DNA from: Micromonospora saelicesensis
Lineage (GTDB): Bacteria > Actinomycetota > Actinomycetes > Mycobacteriales > Micromonosporaceae
Assembly (NCBI RefSeq): GCF_900091575.1
Contig: NZ_FMCR01000002.1
Coordinates: forward strand, 527,760 to 591,759
Reading direction: 5' to 3'
Length of the DNA: 64,000 nt
Positions within the stretch are counted from its first letter, which is position 1; each line of letters begins with the position of its first letter. The position numbers and the translations under genes were made by a program. The notes below the pieces were generated by a model. That model did no database searches and was not told the origin of the DNA. It was given only the letters and a program-made list of their open reading frames with translations. Of this stretch, positions 16,672 through 24,989 are shown one piece after another.

Positions 16672-18078
16672 ATGACCCGCTGGACCCCCGACCCCACGTT
16701 CTATCCCTCGCCCCGGGAGGCGGTGACCGCCCCGGCGGAGAAGCTCGCCTACGTGGCGGCCTTCGACCGGACGGCCAGCCGTCCGGACGCCATCGTGGTG
16801 CTCGACACCGACCCCGACTCCCCCGACTACGGCCGGGTCGTCGGCTGGACCGACCTGCCGTACGTCGGTGACGAGCTGCACCACTTCGGCTGGAACGCGT
16901 GCAGCAGCGCGCTCTGCCCGACCGCGCCGCACCCGCACGTCGAGCGCCGCTACCTGATCGTGCCCGGCCTGCGGTCGTCGCGCATCCACGTGCTCGACAC
17001 CCAGCCCGATCCGCGCCAGCCGCAGATCGTCAAGGTGATCGGGGCGGAGGAGCTGGCGAAGCGCGCCGGCTACTCGCGACCGCACACCGTGCACTGTGGG
17101 CCGGACGGCATCTACCTCTCCGCCCTCGGCGGCGCGGACGGCGCGGAGGGCCCGGGTGGCATCGCCATTCTCGACCACACCACGTTCGAGGTCCGCAGGG
17201 CATGGGAGGCCGACCGTGGGCCGCAGTTCCTGGCGTACGACGTGTGGTGGCACCTCACCCAGGACGTGCTGGTCACCAGCGAGTGGGGCACACCGTCGAT
17301 GATCGAGGACGGCATCATCGGTGAGTTGCTGCTGGGCCGACGCTACGGGCACGCCATCCACTTCTGGGATCTCGCGAAACGCCGGCACGTCCAACGGGTC
17401 GATCTCGGCGACCAGTACCAGATGCCGCTGGAGCTGCGGCCGGCGCACGATCCGACGAAGTCGTACGGGTTCGTCGGGGTGGTGATCAGCGTCGAGGACC
17501 TGTCCGCGTCGATCTGGCTGTGGCACCGCGACGGGGACGCCTGGGCGGTCACCAAGGTGATCGACATCCCGGCCGAGCCGGCCGACCCGGCGAACCTGCC
17601 CGACCTGCTCAAGCCTTTCGGGGCGGTGCCGCCGCTGGTGACCGACATCGACCTGTCGGTCGACGACCGGTTCCTCTACGTCTCCTGCTGGGGCACCGGA
17701 GAGTTGCGCCAGTACGACGTCAGCGATCCGCTGCACCCGGTGCAGACGGGCTCGGTGCACCTCGGCGGGATCGTCCGCCGGACCGCGCACCCGTCCGCGC
17801 CGGACGAGGCGTTGGCCGGTGGCCCGCAGATGGTGGAGGTCAGCCGGGACGGCCGACGGGTCTACGTCAGCAACTCGCTCTACGGCTCGTGGGACGACCA
17901 GTTCTACCCCGACGGGGTGGGTGCCTGGCTGGCCAAGCTCGACGTCGACGTGGACGCCGGCGGGCTCACCCCGGATGAGCGGTTCTTCCCGCACGGGGAG
18001 GAGTTCCGGGGCCTGCGGGTGCACCAGACCCGGTTGCAGGGCGGGGACGCCTCCTCCGACTCGTACTGCTATCCGTGA
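16672..18078 (+). CDS. selenium-binding protein family (SBP56), probable methanethiol oxidase
   Basis: A 468-residue cytosolic beta-propeller protein of the SBP56 family. Bacterial members (MtoX) are copper enzymes that oxidise methanethiol to formaldehyde, hydrogen sulfide and hydrogen peroxide. The conserved segments DELHHFGWNACSSALCP (with the family Cys), SRPHTVHCGPDGIY with the His residues, and TDIDLSVDDRFLYVSCWGTGE are all present. Length matches the family. The ATG at 16672 has GGAG eight bases upstream and lies 15 bases after ssuB, so it is probably co-transcribed with the sulfonate importer. This links the enzyme to organosulfur use; MtoX homologues often have SCO1/MauG-like maturation genes nearby, which are absent here. 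Confidence 0.85.
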   Translation: MTRWTPDPTFYPSPREAVTAPAEKLAYVAAFDRTASRPDAIVVLDTDPDSPDYGRVVGWTDLPYVGDELHHFGWNACSSALCPTAPHPHVERRYLIVPGLRSSRIHVLDTQPDPRQPQIVKVIGAEELAKRAGYSRPHTVHCGPDGIYLSALGGADGAEGPGGIAILDHTTFEVRRAWEADRGPQFLAYDVWWHLTQDVLVTSEWGTPSMIEDGIIGELLLGRRYGHAIHFWDLAKRRHVQRVDLGDQYQMPLELRPAHDPTKSYGFVGVVISVEDLSASIWLWHRDGDAWAVTKVIDIPAEPADPANLPDLLKPFGAVPPLVTDIDLSVDDRFLYVSCWGTGELRQYDVSDPLHPVQTGSVHLGGIVRRTAHPSAPDEALAGGPQMVEVSRDGRRVYVSNSLYGSWDDQFYPDGVGAWLAKLDVDVDAGGLTPDERFFPHGEEFRGLRVHQTRLQGGDASSDSYCYP

Positions 18079-18704
18079 CCGTCACCACAGTGGCGACGCT
18101 CGCCGCGCTCGGCGCGTTCCATGGTCTGAACCCGGCGATGGGTTGGTTGTTCGCGGTGGCCCGGGGCTTACAGGAGCGCAGCCGGCTGGCGTTGCTGCGC
18201 GCCCTGCCGCCGATAGCCGCCGGGCATCTCGCCTCGGTGGCCATCGTCGCCGCGTTGGTCTCGGCGACCCGGTCGGTGACGGCGAGCAGTGCCCTCGCGG
18301 TGGTCGGCGGTGTGGTGCTCGTGGCCTTCGGGCTGTGGCGGTTGCTCTCGGAGCGGCACTTCCGCTGGGCGGGAATGCGGCTGTCGGCGGCGCAGCTCGC
18401 CGCCTGGTCGTTCCTGATGTCGTCGGCACACGGGGCGGGGCTGATGCTGTTGCCGGTGCTGGTGGCCGAGCCGGTGCCCGGGGGCCACTCCGGGCACCTG
18501 GCGACCGCGCCGGTCGGTGCGCTGTCCGGCCTCGCGGCGGCCGGGGTGCACACAGTGGCCATGCTCGGCGTCGCCCTGGCCGTGGCGCTGCTGGTCTACC
18601 AGGTGCTCGGGGTGGGTGTGCTGCGTCGGGCCTGGTTCAACGTCGATCGGCTCTGGGCCGGGGTGCTGGTGGCCGCGGGGTTGGTGACGCTGATCCGGGC
18701 GTGA
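18075..18704 (+). CDS. polytopic membrane protein coupled to the SBP56 gene
   Basis: A 209-residue protein with about six membrane spans. It opens with LGAFHGLNPAMGWLFAVARG, a His-containing helix that recalls the HX4DH-type first helix of NiCoT/UreH-like metal transporters, and has a second His-rich motif SSAHGAGLM in a later span. Its GTG overlaps the SBP56 stop codon (GTGA), so the two are translationally coupled. A role in supplying copper or exporting a product for the oxidase is a reasonable inference but not shown; the family assignment is tentative. Confidence 0.7.
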   Translation: MTVTTVATLAALGAFHGLNPAMGWLFAVARGLQERSRLALLRALPPIAAGHLASVAIVAALVSATRSVTASSALAVVGGVVLVAFGLWRLLSERHFRWAGMRLSAAQLAAWSFLMSSAHGAGLMLLPVLVAEPVPGGHSGHLATAPVGALSGLAAAGVHTVAMLGVALAVALLVYQVLGVGVLRRAWFNVDRLWAGVLVAAGLVTLIRA

Positions 18705-18743
18705 CCATCCATCGTGGAAACGTGTGATGTGTGATCTCATGTC

Positions 18744-19763
18744 GTGGTGATCACCCCGACTCCTCTCATGCGTCTGGTGGCCGGTGTGTGGGGGTTCAAG
18801 ACCCTCGCGGCCGGCGTCGAACTCGGTCTGTTCACCCGGCTCGCCGGCGGGCGGACGATGACCGTCGAGCAGGCCGCCGCCGAGTTCGGGCTGCCCGACC
18901 GGCCCGCGGACCTGCTGCTGGCCGCCAGTGCGTCGCTCGGCCTGTTGGAGAAGGCCGGCGACGGTTACCGCAACTCCGAGTTGGCCGAGCAGTTCCTGGT
19001 CGAGGGTCGCCCGTACTACTTCGGGGCGCAGGTCCGCTACTCGGACCTGCGCACCTACCTGCCCTGGCACCGCATCGGCGAGGCCCTGCGCACGGATCGA
19101 CCGTTGACCTGGGACCCGGAGTCCCAGCAGTCGATGTTCGACACCGCGGACCCGCAGATGCTGGCGCAGTTCTGGGATGCGATGTTCTCCACGTCCAGCT
19201 TCACCGCCAGCGCGTTGGCCGACGCGTACGACTTCTCCGCGCACCGGCGGTTGCTCGACGTGGGCGGCGGGGCGGGCGCGTTCCCGATCGAGTTCTGCCG
19301 ACGTTTGCCCGAGCTGCGGGCGACGGTCCTGGACCTGCCGCACGTCTGCGTCCGGGCGCGGGAGCGGATCGCGGAGGCCGGGCTGACCGGGCGGATCGAC
19401 GCGGTGGGCGGTGACTTTCTCGCCGACCCGGCGCTGCCGGACGGGCACGACGTCATCCTGCTCAGCATGATCCTGCACGACTGGGACGAGCCGACGAACC
19501 GGGCGTTGCTGGCCCGGTGCCACGCGGCGTTGCCGCCCGGCGGGGCGATCGTCGTCTGCGAACTGCTGCTCAACGACGAACGCACCGGACCGCCGGAGGC
19601 GGCCCTGATGGGGATGAACATGCTGGTCGAGACCGAGGGTGGCCGGAACTACTCGGGTGCCGAGTACGCGGCCTGGCTCGCCGACGCCGGCTTCGTGGAC
19701 GTGCGTACCGTGCCGTTCGACGCGCCGGGCGCCAACGGCGCGGTGGTGGCCCGCCGGCCCTGA
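18744..19763 (+). CDS. SAM-dependent O-methyltransferase (family 2)
   Basis: A 339-residue methyltransferase of the acetylserotonin/plant-OMT-like family 2. An N-terminal winged-helix dimerisation domain (about 1-90) precedes the SAM-binding fold, with motif I LLDVGGGAGAFPIEF and the catalytic region SMILHDWDE containing the usual His-Asp pair. Such enzymes methylate phenolic hydroxyls of natural products, though the substrate cannot be inferred. The start is one of two consecutive GTG codons at 18744. About 40 bases separate it from the membrane protein gene, so it could share the transcript. Confidence 0.85.
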   Translation: MVITPTPLMRLVAGVWGFKTLAAGVELGLFTRLAGGRTMTVEQAAAEFGLPDRPADLLLAASASLGLLEKAGDGYRNSELAEQFLVEGRPYYFGAQVRYSDLRTYLPWHRIGEALRTDRPLTWDPESQQSMFDTADPQMLAQFWDAMFSTSSFTASALADAYDFSAHRRLLDVGGGAGAFPIEFCRRLPELRATVLDLPHVCVRARERIAEAGLTGRIDAVGGDFLADPALPDGHDVILLSMILHDWDEPTNRALLARCHAALPPGGAIVVCELLLNDERTGPPEAALMGMNMLVETEGGRNYSGAEYAAWLADAGFVDVRTVPFDAPGANGAVVARRP

Positions 19764-19770
19764 CCGACGA

Positions 19771-19809
19771 CGACACCCGGCCCCGGTGCGAACCGTGGGC
19801 CGGGTGTCG
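19771..19809. terminator. bidirectional terminator-like hairpin
   Basis: CGACACCCGGCCC (19771-19783) and its perfect complement at 19797-19809 form a 13-bp stem with a 13-base loop, between the convergent methyltransferase and hydrolase genes. No T run follows; actinomycete terminators often lack one. A second small hairpin (GCGCC-TTAC-GGCGC) follows at 19812-19825. Confidence 0.65.
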
Positions 19810-19853
19810 CGGCGCCTTACGGCGCGGGCGTCCGATCGGCTACCGGTACGGGG

Positions 19854-20705
19854 TCAGGCGCGAGCCTTGGCCGGCTGCTTCATGAAGTCCAGGACCGCCT
19901 TGTTGACCTCGTCGGCGTGGGTCCACGGGATACCGTGCGGCGCGCCCTTGAGCGTGATGAGCGTGCCGGTCGGCATCATCGGCCCGAGCCGCTGACCGGT
20001 CACCGGGTAGGGCAGCACCCGGTCCTGGTCACCCTGCACGATCAGCACCGGGATGTTGATCTTCGGCAGGTCCGGACGGAAGTCTTCCTGCCAGGCGTCC
20101 ACACTGTCGTGGGTGGCCTTACCGGAGGCCATCGCGCCGATCTGCCAGTGCGCGCGGTACGCCTCTTCGCTGACCCGCTTGCCCATGTTCTGGTCCGGGT
20201 TGAAGAACGCGTCGCAGAAGGACGTCAGGTAGGCGAACCGGTCCTTGATGATGGCGTCCTGGAAGCCCTTGAACAGGCTCCGGTCGACGCCCTCCGGGTT
20301 GTCGCTCGCCTTGGCCAGCATCGGTTGCAGCGGGCTGAGCAGTACGGCCCGGCTCACCCGTTGCGAGCCGTAGTTACCCAGGTAGCGGACCACCTCGCCG
20401 GTGCCCATCGAGTGACCGATCAGGGTCACCTCGTTCAGGTCCAGCTCGGTCATCAACACGTCCAGGTCCGCCGCGAACGTGTTGTAGTCGTACCCGAAGG
20501 CCGGCTGGGCGGAGTTACCGTTACCGCGGCGATCGTAGGTGATCGTCCGGTATCCGGCGTTCTGCAGCGCCCGTGTCTCCTTCTCCCAGGTCGCGCCGTT
20601 GAACGGGAAGCCGTGGATCAGCACCACCGGCTTACCGGAACCGTGATCCTCGTAGTACAGGTCGATGGGCGCGGAGTTTTCCGTCCCCACGGTAATGAAA
20701 GGCAT
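19854..20705 (-). CDS. alpha/beta hydrolase, non-heme chloroperoxidase/arylesterase type
   Basis: A 283-residue alpha/beta hydrolase. The nucleophile elbow is GHSMG, the oxyanion segment IHGFPFNGATWE, and the DRRGNGNSAQP motif is typical of cofactor-free haloperoxidases and related arylesterases. The acid is in GDQDRVLPY and the catalytic His in GAPHGIPWTHADEVN. No signal peptide is present. The ATG at 20705 has an AGGAG ribosome site. Natural substrate is unknown; bromo/chloroperoxidase activity in this family is usually a side reaction of an esterase or perhydrolase. Confidence 0.88.
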   Translation of the reverse strand: MPFITVGTENSAPIDLYYEDHGSGKPVVLIHGFPFNGATWEKETRALQNAGYRTITYDRRGNGNSAQPAFGYDYNTFAADLDVLMTELDLNEVTLIGHSMGTGEVVRYLGNYGSQRVSRAVLLSPLQPMLAKASDNPEGVDRSLFKGFQDAIIKDRFAYLTSFCDAFFNPDQNMGKRVSEEAYRAHWQIGAMASGKATHDSVDAWQEDFRPDLPKINIPVLIVQGDQDRVLPYPVTGQRLGPMMPTGTLITLKGAPHGIPWTHADEVNKAVLDFMKQPAKARA

Positions 20706-20845
20706 GTTTGTCTCCTGCTCCGGTCTCGGGCTGTCGGACGCCCCGCGCTTTCCCGTCGGGTCGCCGGATATGCGACCGTCAGATCGGCCCGAACAGCAGG
20801 CCGCAGAGGTTCCGTGACGCGCCCGTGCCGTCCTAACCTCGGGGG

Positions 20846-21712
20846 GTGAAACTTCCGCCCCGGCTGCGGGCCGTCAGCGACCTGCACGTCGGGCACCCGC
20901 AGAACCGCGCCTTCGTGCAGGACCTGCACCCGGACAACGACGGTGACTGGCTGCTGGTCGCCGGGGACGTCGCCGAACGGTTCGCCGACATCGAGTGGGC
21001 ACTCGGGCTACTGAGCAGCCGCTTCGCCCGGGTCGTCTGGGCACCGGGCAACCACGAGCTGTGGACGCCACCGCGAGACCCGGTCACGTTGCGCGGCGAG
21101 GAGCGCTACCGCGAGTTGGTGCGGATGTGCCGGCGGCTGGGGGTGCTCACCCCGGAGGATCCGTACCCGGTCTGGGACGGCGACGGCGGCCCGGCCACCA
21201 TCGCGCCGCTCTTCGTGCTCTACGACTACACGTTCCGGGTGCCCGAGGCAGGCACCCAGGAGGAGTCGCTGGCTCTGGCGTACGCGGCCGGTGTGGTGTG
21301 CACCGACGAGGCGCTGCTGCACCCCGACCCGTACCCGAGTCGGGAGGCGTGGTGCGCGGCCCGGATCACCGAGACCGAGATCCGGCTGGCCGAACGCGAC
21401 CCGACCCTGCCGACGGTGCTGGTCAACCACTACCCGCTGGTGCGGGAACCCACCGACGTCCTGCGCTACCCGCTCTTCGCCCAGTGGTGCGGCACGGTCC
21501 GCACCAGCGACTGGCACCTACGCTTCGACGCGGCCACAGTGGTCTACGGACACCTGCACATCCCCCGCACCACCTTCCACGACGGGGTGCGTTTCGAGGA
21601 GGTCTCCCTCGGCTATCCCCGCGAGTGGCAGCCCCGGGGGCCGGTGCCCGACCCGGTGCGCACGATCCACCCGGCCGACGACGTGCGCCGGCGCTCGTCC
21701 GTCAGCGGGTGA
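20846..21712 (+). CDS. metallophosphoesterase (calcineurin-like)
   Basis: A 288-residue calcineurin-type phosphoesterase with the metal-binding set SDLHVGH, GDVAE, GNHELW, VNHYPL and YGHLHIP in order. The GTG at 20846 is the start, with TAACCT six bases upstream, which fits a leaderless transcript. Members act on phosphodiesters such as nucleotides, cAMP or nucleic acids; the actual substrate is not evident. Divergent from the chloroperoxidase-like gene. Confidence 0.85.
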   Translation: MKLPPRLRAVSDLHVGHPQNRAFVQDLHPDNDGDWLLVAGDVAERFADIEWALGLLSSRFARVVWAPGNHELWTPPRDPVTLRGEERYRELVRMCRRLGVLTPEDPYPVWDGDGGPATIAPLFVLYDYTFRVPEAGTQEESLALAYAAGVVCTDEALLHPDPYPSREAWCAARITETEIRLAERDPTLPTVLVNHYPLVREPTDVLRYPLFAQWCGTVRTSDWHLRFDAATVVYGHLHIPRTTFHDGVRFEEVSLGYPREWQPRGPVPDPVRTIHPADDVRRRSSVSG

Positions 21713-21716
21713 GCCG

Positions 21717-22913
21717 TCAGGCTTTCCGCAGCGGCCGGAACGCGGCCCGCACCTCGGCGGAGAAGAGTTCCGGCTCCTCCCACGCCGCGAAGTGCCCGCC
21801 GCGGTCAGCCTCGTTGAAGTACGCGATACCGGGGTAGACGGCCTCGGCCCAGCTACGCGGAGCGGCCCAGATCTCGCCAGGGAACGTGGTGAAGCCAACC
21901 GGCACCGTAACCGGCGGCGGCGCCTGACCGGCCGCCTGGGCCGCTGCTTGAAACCGCCCCTGCTCCCAATACCACCGGGCGGACGAAGCACCGGTGCCCG
22001 TCAACCAGTACAGCGTGATGTTGTCGAGGATGCTGTCCCGGGTGAGACCGCCGGCCGGCTCACCGTCGAGGAACGCGCGGGAGATCTTGTAGTAGCTGTC
22101 CGTGTCGTGGTCGAGCATCCAGGCCGCCAACCCGACAGGTGAGTCCAGCAGGGAATAGCCGATCGTCTGCGGCCGGGTGGACTGCTCCAGGAAGTAGCCG
22201 AAACCGTCCGTCGAGAACAGCTTGAGCGCGTCGAGCGCGGCACGCTCCTGCTCGGAATTCGCCGGCAACTTGTCCTTGATGCCTACCGCCCCGGCGAGCA
22301 GGTTGACGTGGATGCCGAGCAGCCCCTCGGGTGCTTGACGCCCCATGGCGTCCGTGACGGCGGCGCCGACGTCGCCGCCCTGTGCGACGTAGCGCGAATA
22401 CCCGAGGCGGTCCATGAGTTTCGCCCACGCCTGCGCCATCCGCGCCGAATTCCAGCCAGGCTCGGTCGGCTCGCCGGAGAAGCCGTAGCCGGGCAAGGAC
22501 GGCAGCACCAGGTGGAACGCGTCCTCGGGCGTGCCGCCGTGCGCCGTCGGGTCGGTCAGCGGGCCGACGGCCCCGAGCAGCTCGACGACCGAGCCCGGCC
22601 AGCCGTGCGTCATGATCAGCGGCAGGGCGTCTTCGTGCTGCGAACGAACGTGGATGAAGTGAATCTCGACGCCGTCGATGTTCGTCGTGTACTGCGGCAG
22701 CGAATTCAGCGTCGTCTCGCACGCCCGCCAGTCGTAGTCGCTCACCCAGTAGCGGGCCAACTCCTGGATCGTCGCCAGCTGCACACCCTGCGAGCGATCG
22801 GTGACCAACTCGCGGGTGGGCCAGCGGGTAGCCGCGATCCGGCGACGCAGGTCGGCGATCGCGTCTTCCGATGTGTCGAGCCGGAAGGGACGAATTTCGG
22901 TGTCGTTGGACAT
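21717..22913 (-). CDS. epoxide hydrolase (EHN-domain alpha/beta hydrolase)
   Basis: A 398-residue microsomal-type epoxide hydrolase. The N-terminal EHN domain (about 1-110, with IRPFRLDTSEDAIADL) wraps the alpha/beta fold; the oxyanion motif is THGWPGS, the Asp nucleophile is in QGGDVGA, and the catalytic His is in ADRGGHFAAWEEPEL. It would open epoxides to diols by a covalent ester intermediate. Start at ATG 22913 with GGGGAAG upstream; the longer frame is rejected because homology starts here. A second paralogue lies at 59180-60313. Confidence 0.88.
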   Translation of the reverse strand: MSNDTEIRPFRLDTSEDAIADLRRRIAATRWPTRELVTDRSQGVQLATIQELARYWVSDYDWRACETTLNSLPQYTTNIDGVEIHFIHVRSQHEDALPLIMTHGWPGSVVELLGAVGPLTDPTAHGGTPEDAFHLVLPSLPGYGFSGEPTEPGWNSARMAQAWAKLMDRLGYSRYVAQGGDVGAAVTDAMGRQAPEGLLGIHVNLLAGAVGIKDKLPANSEQERAALDALKLFSTDGFGYFLEQSTRPQTIGYSLLDSPVGLAAWMLDHDTDSYYKISRAFLDGEPAGGLTRDSILDNITLYWLTGTGASSARWYWEQGRFQAAAQAAGQAPPPVTVPVGFTTFPGEIWAAPRSWAEAVYPGIAYFNEADRGGHFAAWEEPELFSAEVRAAFRPLRKA

Positions 22914-23060
22914 CTTCCCCACCTCGCCAAGTCGAGTCGGCCACTGCCGATGCACCGACGATGCCGGCACTCGCCCAGTCTCACAGCGGACCGGCGCCAC
23001 CCGGACCAAAACGCGAATCGCCGACGCGACTGCGCGTCACACCCATGGAATGATCAACCG

Positions 23061-23510
23061 GTGGGCGATCCGGACGAAGTCGACGACAACTGGCTGAACG
23101 GCGAGGAAGTTGCCTGTCCGGAGTGCCACGAACGCCTCTACCGCCTCGACCACTCGCCGTTTCTTGACTGCCATTTCCTCTACTGCGACAGCTGCCCGAT
23201 GCGGGTAGATGTCGGTTACTACGACAACACGTTCATGACCATCGCGGACGCGCTCCCTTCGCAGGACAGGACCTACGCCACGCTGATGGCGGCACTTGAG
23301 GCGCGGCTACGGCGTTGCGACTGCGGCGGGCGATTCCGGGACTCGGCACCTCGGCGCTGCCACCGGTGCTCCGCGGCCCTGACGGCCATCAGCGAGCCTT
23401 CCGGTGTCGACGTCTGGCCGGGTTGGTGGACCGATGAGGCGGACACCGGCTCCCTGGAAGAGGCGTTCACCGCCAGGTACTTCCGCACCGAGGACCTCTG
23501 GGAGCAGTGA
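23061..23510 (+). CDS. zinc-ribbon protein of unknown function
   Basis: A 149-residue acidic protein with several Cys pairs: CPECHERLY, CDSCP, CDCGGRF and CHRCSAAL. They look like two treble-clef or zinc-ribbon modules flanking a central helical part. The C-terminus (SLEEAFTARYFRTEDLWEQ) is acidic and aromatic. GTG at 23061 is chosen as the first start before the conserved-looking part; no ribosome site is obvious. I do not recognise the family. It is divergent from the epoxide hydrolase gene and convergent with a truncated regulator. Confidence 0.6.
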   Translation: MGDPDEVDDNWLNGEEVACPECHERLYRLDHSPFLDCHFLYCDSCPMRVDVGYYDNTFMTIADALPSQDRTYATLMAALEARLRRCDCGGRFRDSAPRRCHRCSAALTAISEPSGVDVWPGWWTDEADTGSLEEAFTARYFRTEDLWEQ

Positions 23511-23575
23511 CGCTGCCGGGATCAGTTGCCCGCACGTCGTTGCGGGTTTCTGGTTGGAGCGCCGGCGCTCGTCCG

Positions 23576-24055
23576 TCAGTGGGTGAGCCCGACCACCGTG
23601 GCCAGTCGCGCCACGCCGGCCGGCGCCGGCTGCGCGCGGGCAACATCGGCGATCGCGGTACGCACCAAAGGCCGACACCGAACCTCAGCCGGCGCGACAC
23701 TGTCCGCGTCGACCAGCGCGCGAGCAGCCCCGCGCAGGTCACCCACCTGGAGGTACGCCCGAGCGACGTCGACCAGGTACGCACCCCGGTACTCGGCCGG
23801 CAACCGCCGCCACCCCTCCCGCCGCATGACAGTCGAATGCCGTCGTAGCGCCTCGACGGCATCACCGCGTTGCGCCGCCACCAGAACACGGGCCAACTCG
23901 ACGGCGATCGGCCCGAAGCTGGTGCGGTGCGGATCGTCGTACCCCCTCAGGCTGGCGGCAACGCCCGCAGCCCGGTCGGCCAGCTCGTCGGCGTGGCGGT
24001 GCTCGCCGCAGCCGGCGGCGGCCAACGCCGCCTGGAGCAGCAACGTCCCACCCAC
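23576..24055 (-). pseudogene. truncated C-terminal part of an HTH/TPR-type regulator
   Basis: About 160 codons encode helical TPR-like sequence (RTSFGPIAVELARVLVAAQ, AYLVDVARAYLQVGD, ALVDADSVAPAEVRCRPLV) that resembles the sensor half of actinomycete XRE-family regulators. No start codon with a ribosome site and no DNA-binding half are present. The frame runs back, without an initiation signal, into the 25-bp inverted repeat at 24077-24153. I read this as a gene that lost its N-terminus, probably at the repeat. An expressed short version from GTG 24055 cannot be excluded. Confidence 0.5.
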
Positions 24056-24076
24056 CGCCCACTCCCGGTGATCGCC

Positions 24077-24153
24077 CCCACCCCGGTGATCAAGAGGTTT
24101 GGGGGAAGTTTGATCTCCAATAGTCCCGCAAACCTCTTGATCACCGGGGTGGG
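24077..24153. repeat. perfect 25-bp inverted repeat (REP/MITE-like palindrome)
   Basis: Arms at 24077-24101 and 24129-24153 are exact reverse complements, each containing GGTGATCAAGAGGTTTG, with a 27-base spacer of lower GC. The arm includes TGATCA. Size, symmetry and position at the edge of a truncated gene suggest a mobile palindromic element rather than a terminator. No terminal target duplication was recognised. Confidence 0.75.
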
Positions 24154-24214
24154 ATGAGGGTGGAAGGAGGCGGTCGGCGGCGGGGAGCAGCGCGGATACC
24201 CGCTGGGGTGGTCT

Positions 24215-24439
24215 CTAGCCGGCCGAGCCGCCGGCCGGGTCTTCTGCGCCGTCTACCACGGAGCGAACGCAGGCCAACCAGTCGTTCCACGCGGCGGGGT
24301 CCGCTGTCCCGCCGTCTGCCTCGATGCCGATGTCTCCCAGAAGCGTGAGCAGGTCGTCCCCGGCACGGTTCGCGAACTGCCACACGAACCGGGACATGGC
24401 AAGGAAGGCCTCGCGCTCGTCCATCGAATAGCGGCTCAT
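24215..24439 (-). CDS. small helical protein, unknown
   Basis: A 74-residue acidic protein beginning MSRYSMDEREAFLAMSRFVW and predicted to be mostly helical, with a Gly/Ser-rich end. ATG 24439 has a GGGAG ribosome site nine bases upstream, which favours a real gene. I do not recognise the family; similarly sized proteins occur singly in actinomycete accessory regions. Confidence 0.55.
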   Translation of the reverse strand: MSRYSMDEREAFLAMSRFVWQFANRAGDDLLTLLGDIGIEADGGTADPAAWNDWLACVRSVVDGAEDPAGGSAG

Positions 24440-24601
24440 CGGAACGCTCCCTTCGGGCGGAGCCCGCACGCTCGGGCTTTGATTGTGATCCTGCCGAGTT
24501 GGGCGCAAGAGCCGTGTCGAGGGTCGGTTCGCCCGGGTCGAGCTATGCCGCCGGGCAGGCTTGCTGGTGCTGGGGTTACCTGTCTCCGATACCGTGCGGG
24601 C

Positions 24602-24739
24602 ATGGATGGCCACCTCCTCTTGTGGAGCATTGTGGCTGTGCTCGTATTGCTGGGTTTCGTGGGTTTGGCGCTGTTGACCACCCGGCGACGAGCATCCCGA
24701 GTCCTGAGCCGGGACGAGCAGTTGCAGCTGCCGGAGTAA
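24602..24739 (+). CDS. small single-span membrane protein
   Basis: A 45-residue frame with one strongly hydrophobic segment (WSIVAVLVLLGFVGLALL), followed by TTRRRASR, giving an N-out C-in orientation by the positive-inside rule. The composition is unlike a random high-GC frame. No clear ribosome site is seen, so it is tentative. Confidence 0.4.
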   Translation: MDGHLLLWSIVAVLVLLGFVGLALLTTRRRASRVLSRDEQLQLPE

Positions 24740-24989
24740 GCCTGACAGTCGACGGCGGCGAACTTCCCGTCATCTAGCGCCACGTTCGGTCAGCCACATA
24801 CACGGCTACCGTCCGTAAGCTGCTCGCTCAGGCCCTGCGTCACGCCGACCACATCGACCCAGCAGGGCCCAATGAAGTCGAGCCGACCCCGCCGTGATCC
24901 GCACAGCACGGGCAGCACCAGGGACGGTCACATTGGAACGCCTGATAACTGCTTAATTGAAACGGCGCATTGGGGCAGGATCATCGGCC
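24740..24989. other. gene-poor gap
   Basis: About 250 bases with lower GC near 24930-24960. A short frame ending at 24897 (VRKLLAQALRHADHIDPAGP) has no start codon and may be a gene remnant. Nothing else can be supported. Confidence 0.3.

Noticed and set aside
15826..18024. 732-codon minus-strand frame opposite ssuB and SBP56
   Set aside because: Shadow of two well-identified genes.
24077..24153. CRISPR-like repeat
   Set aside because: Only one inverted pair, no direct repeat series and no cas genes.
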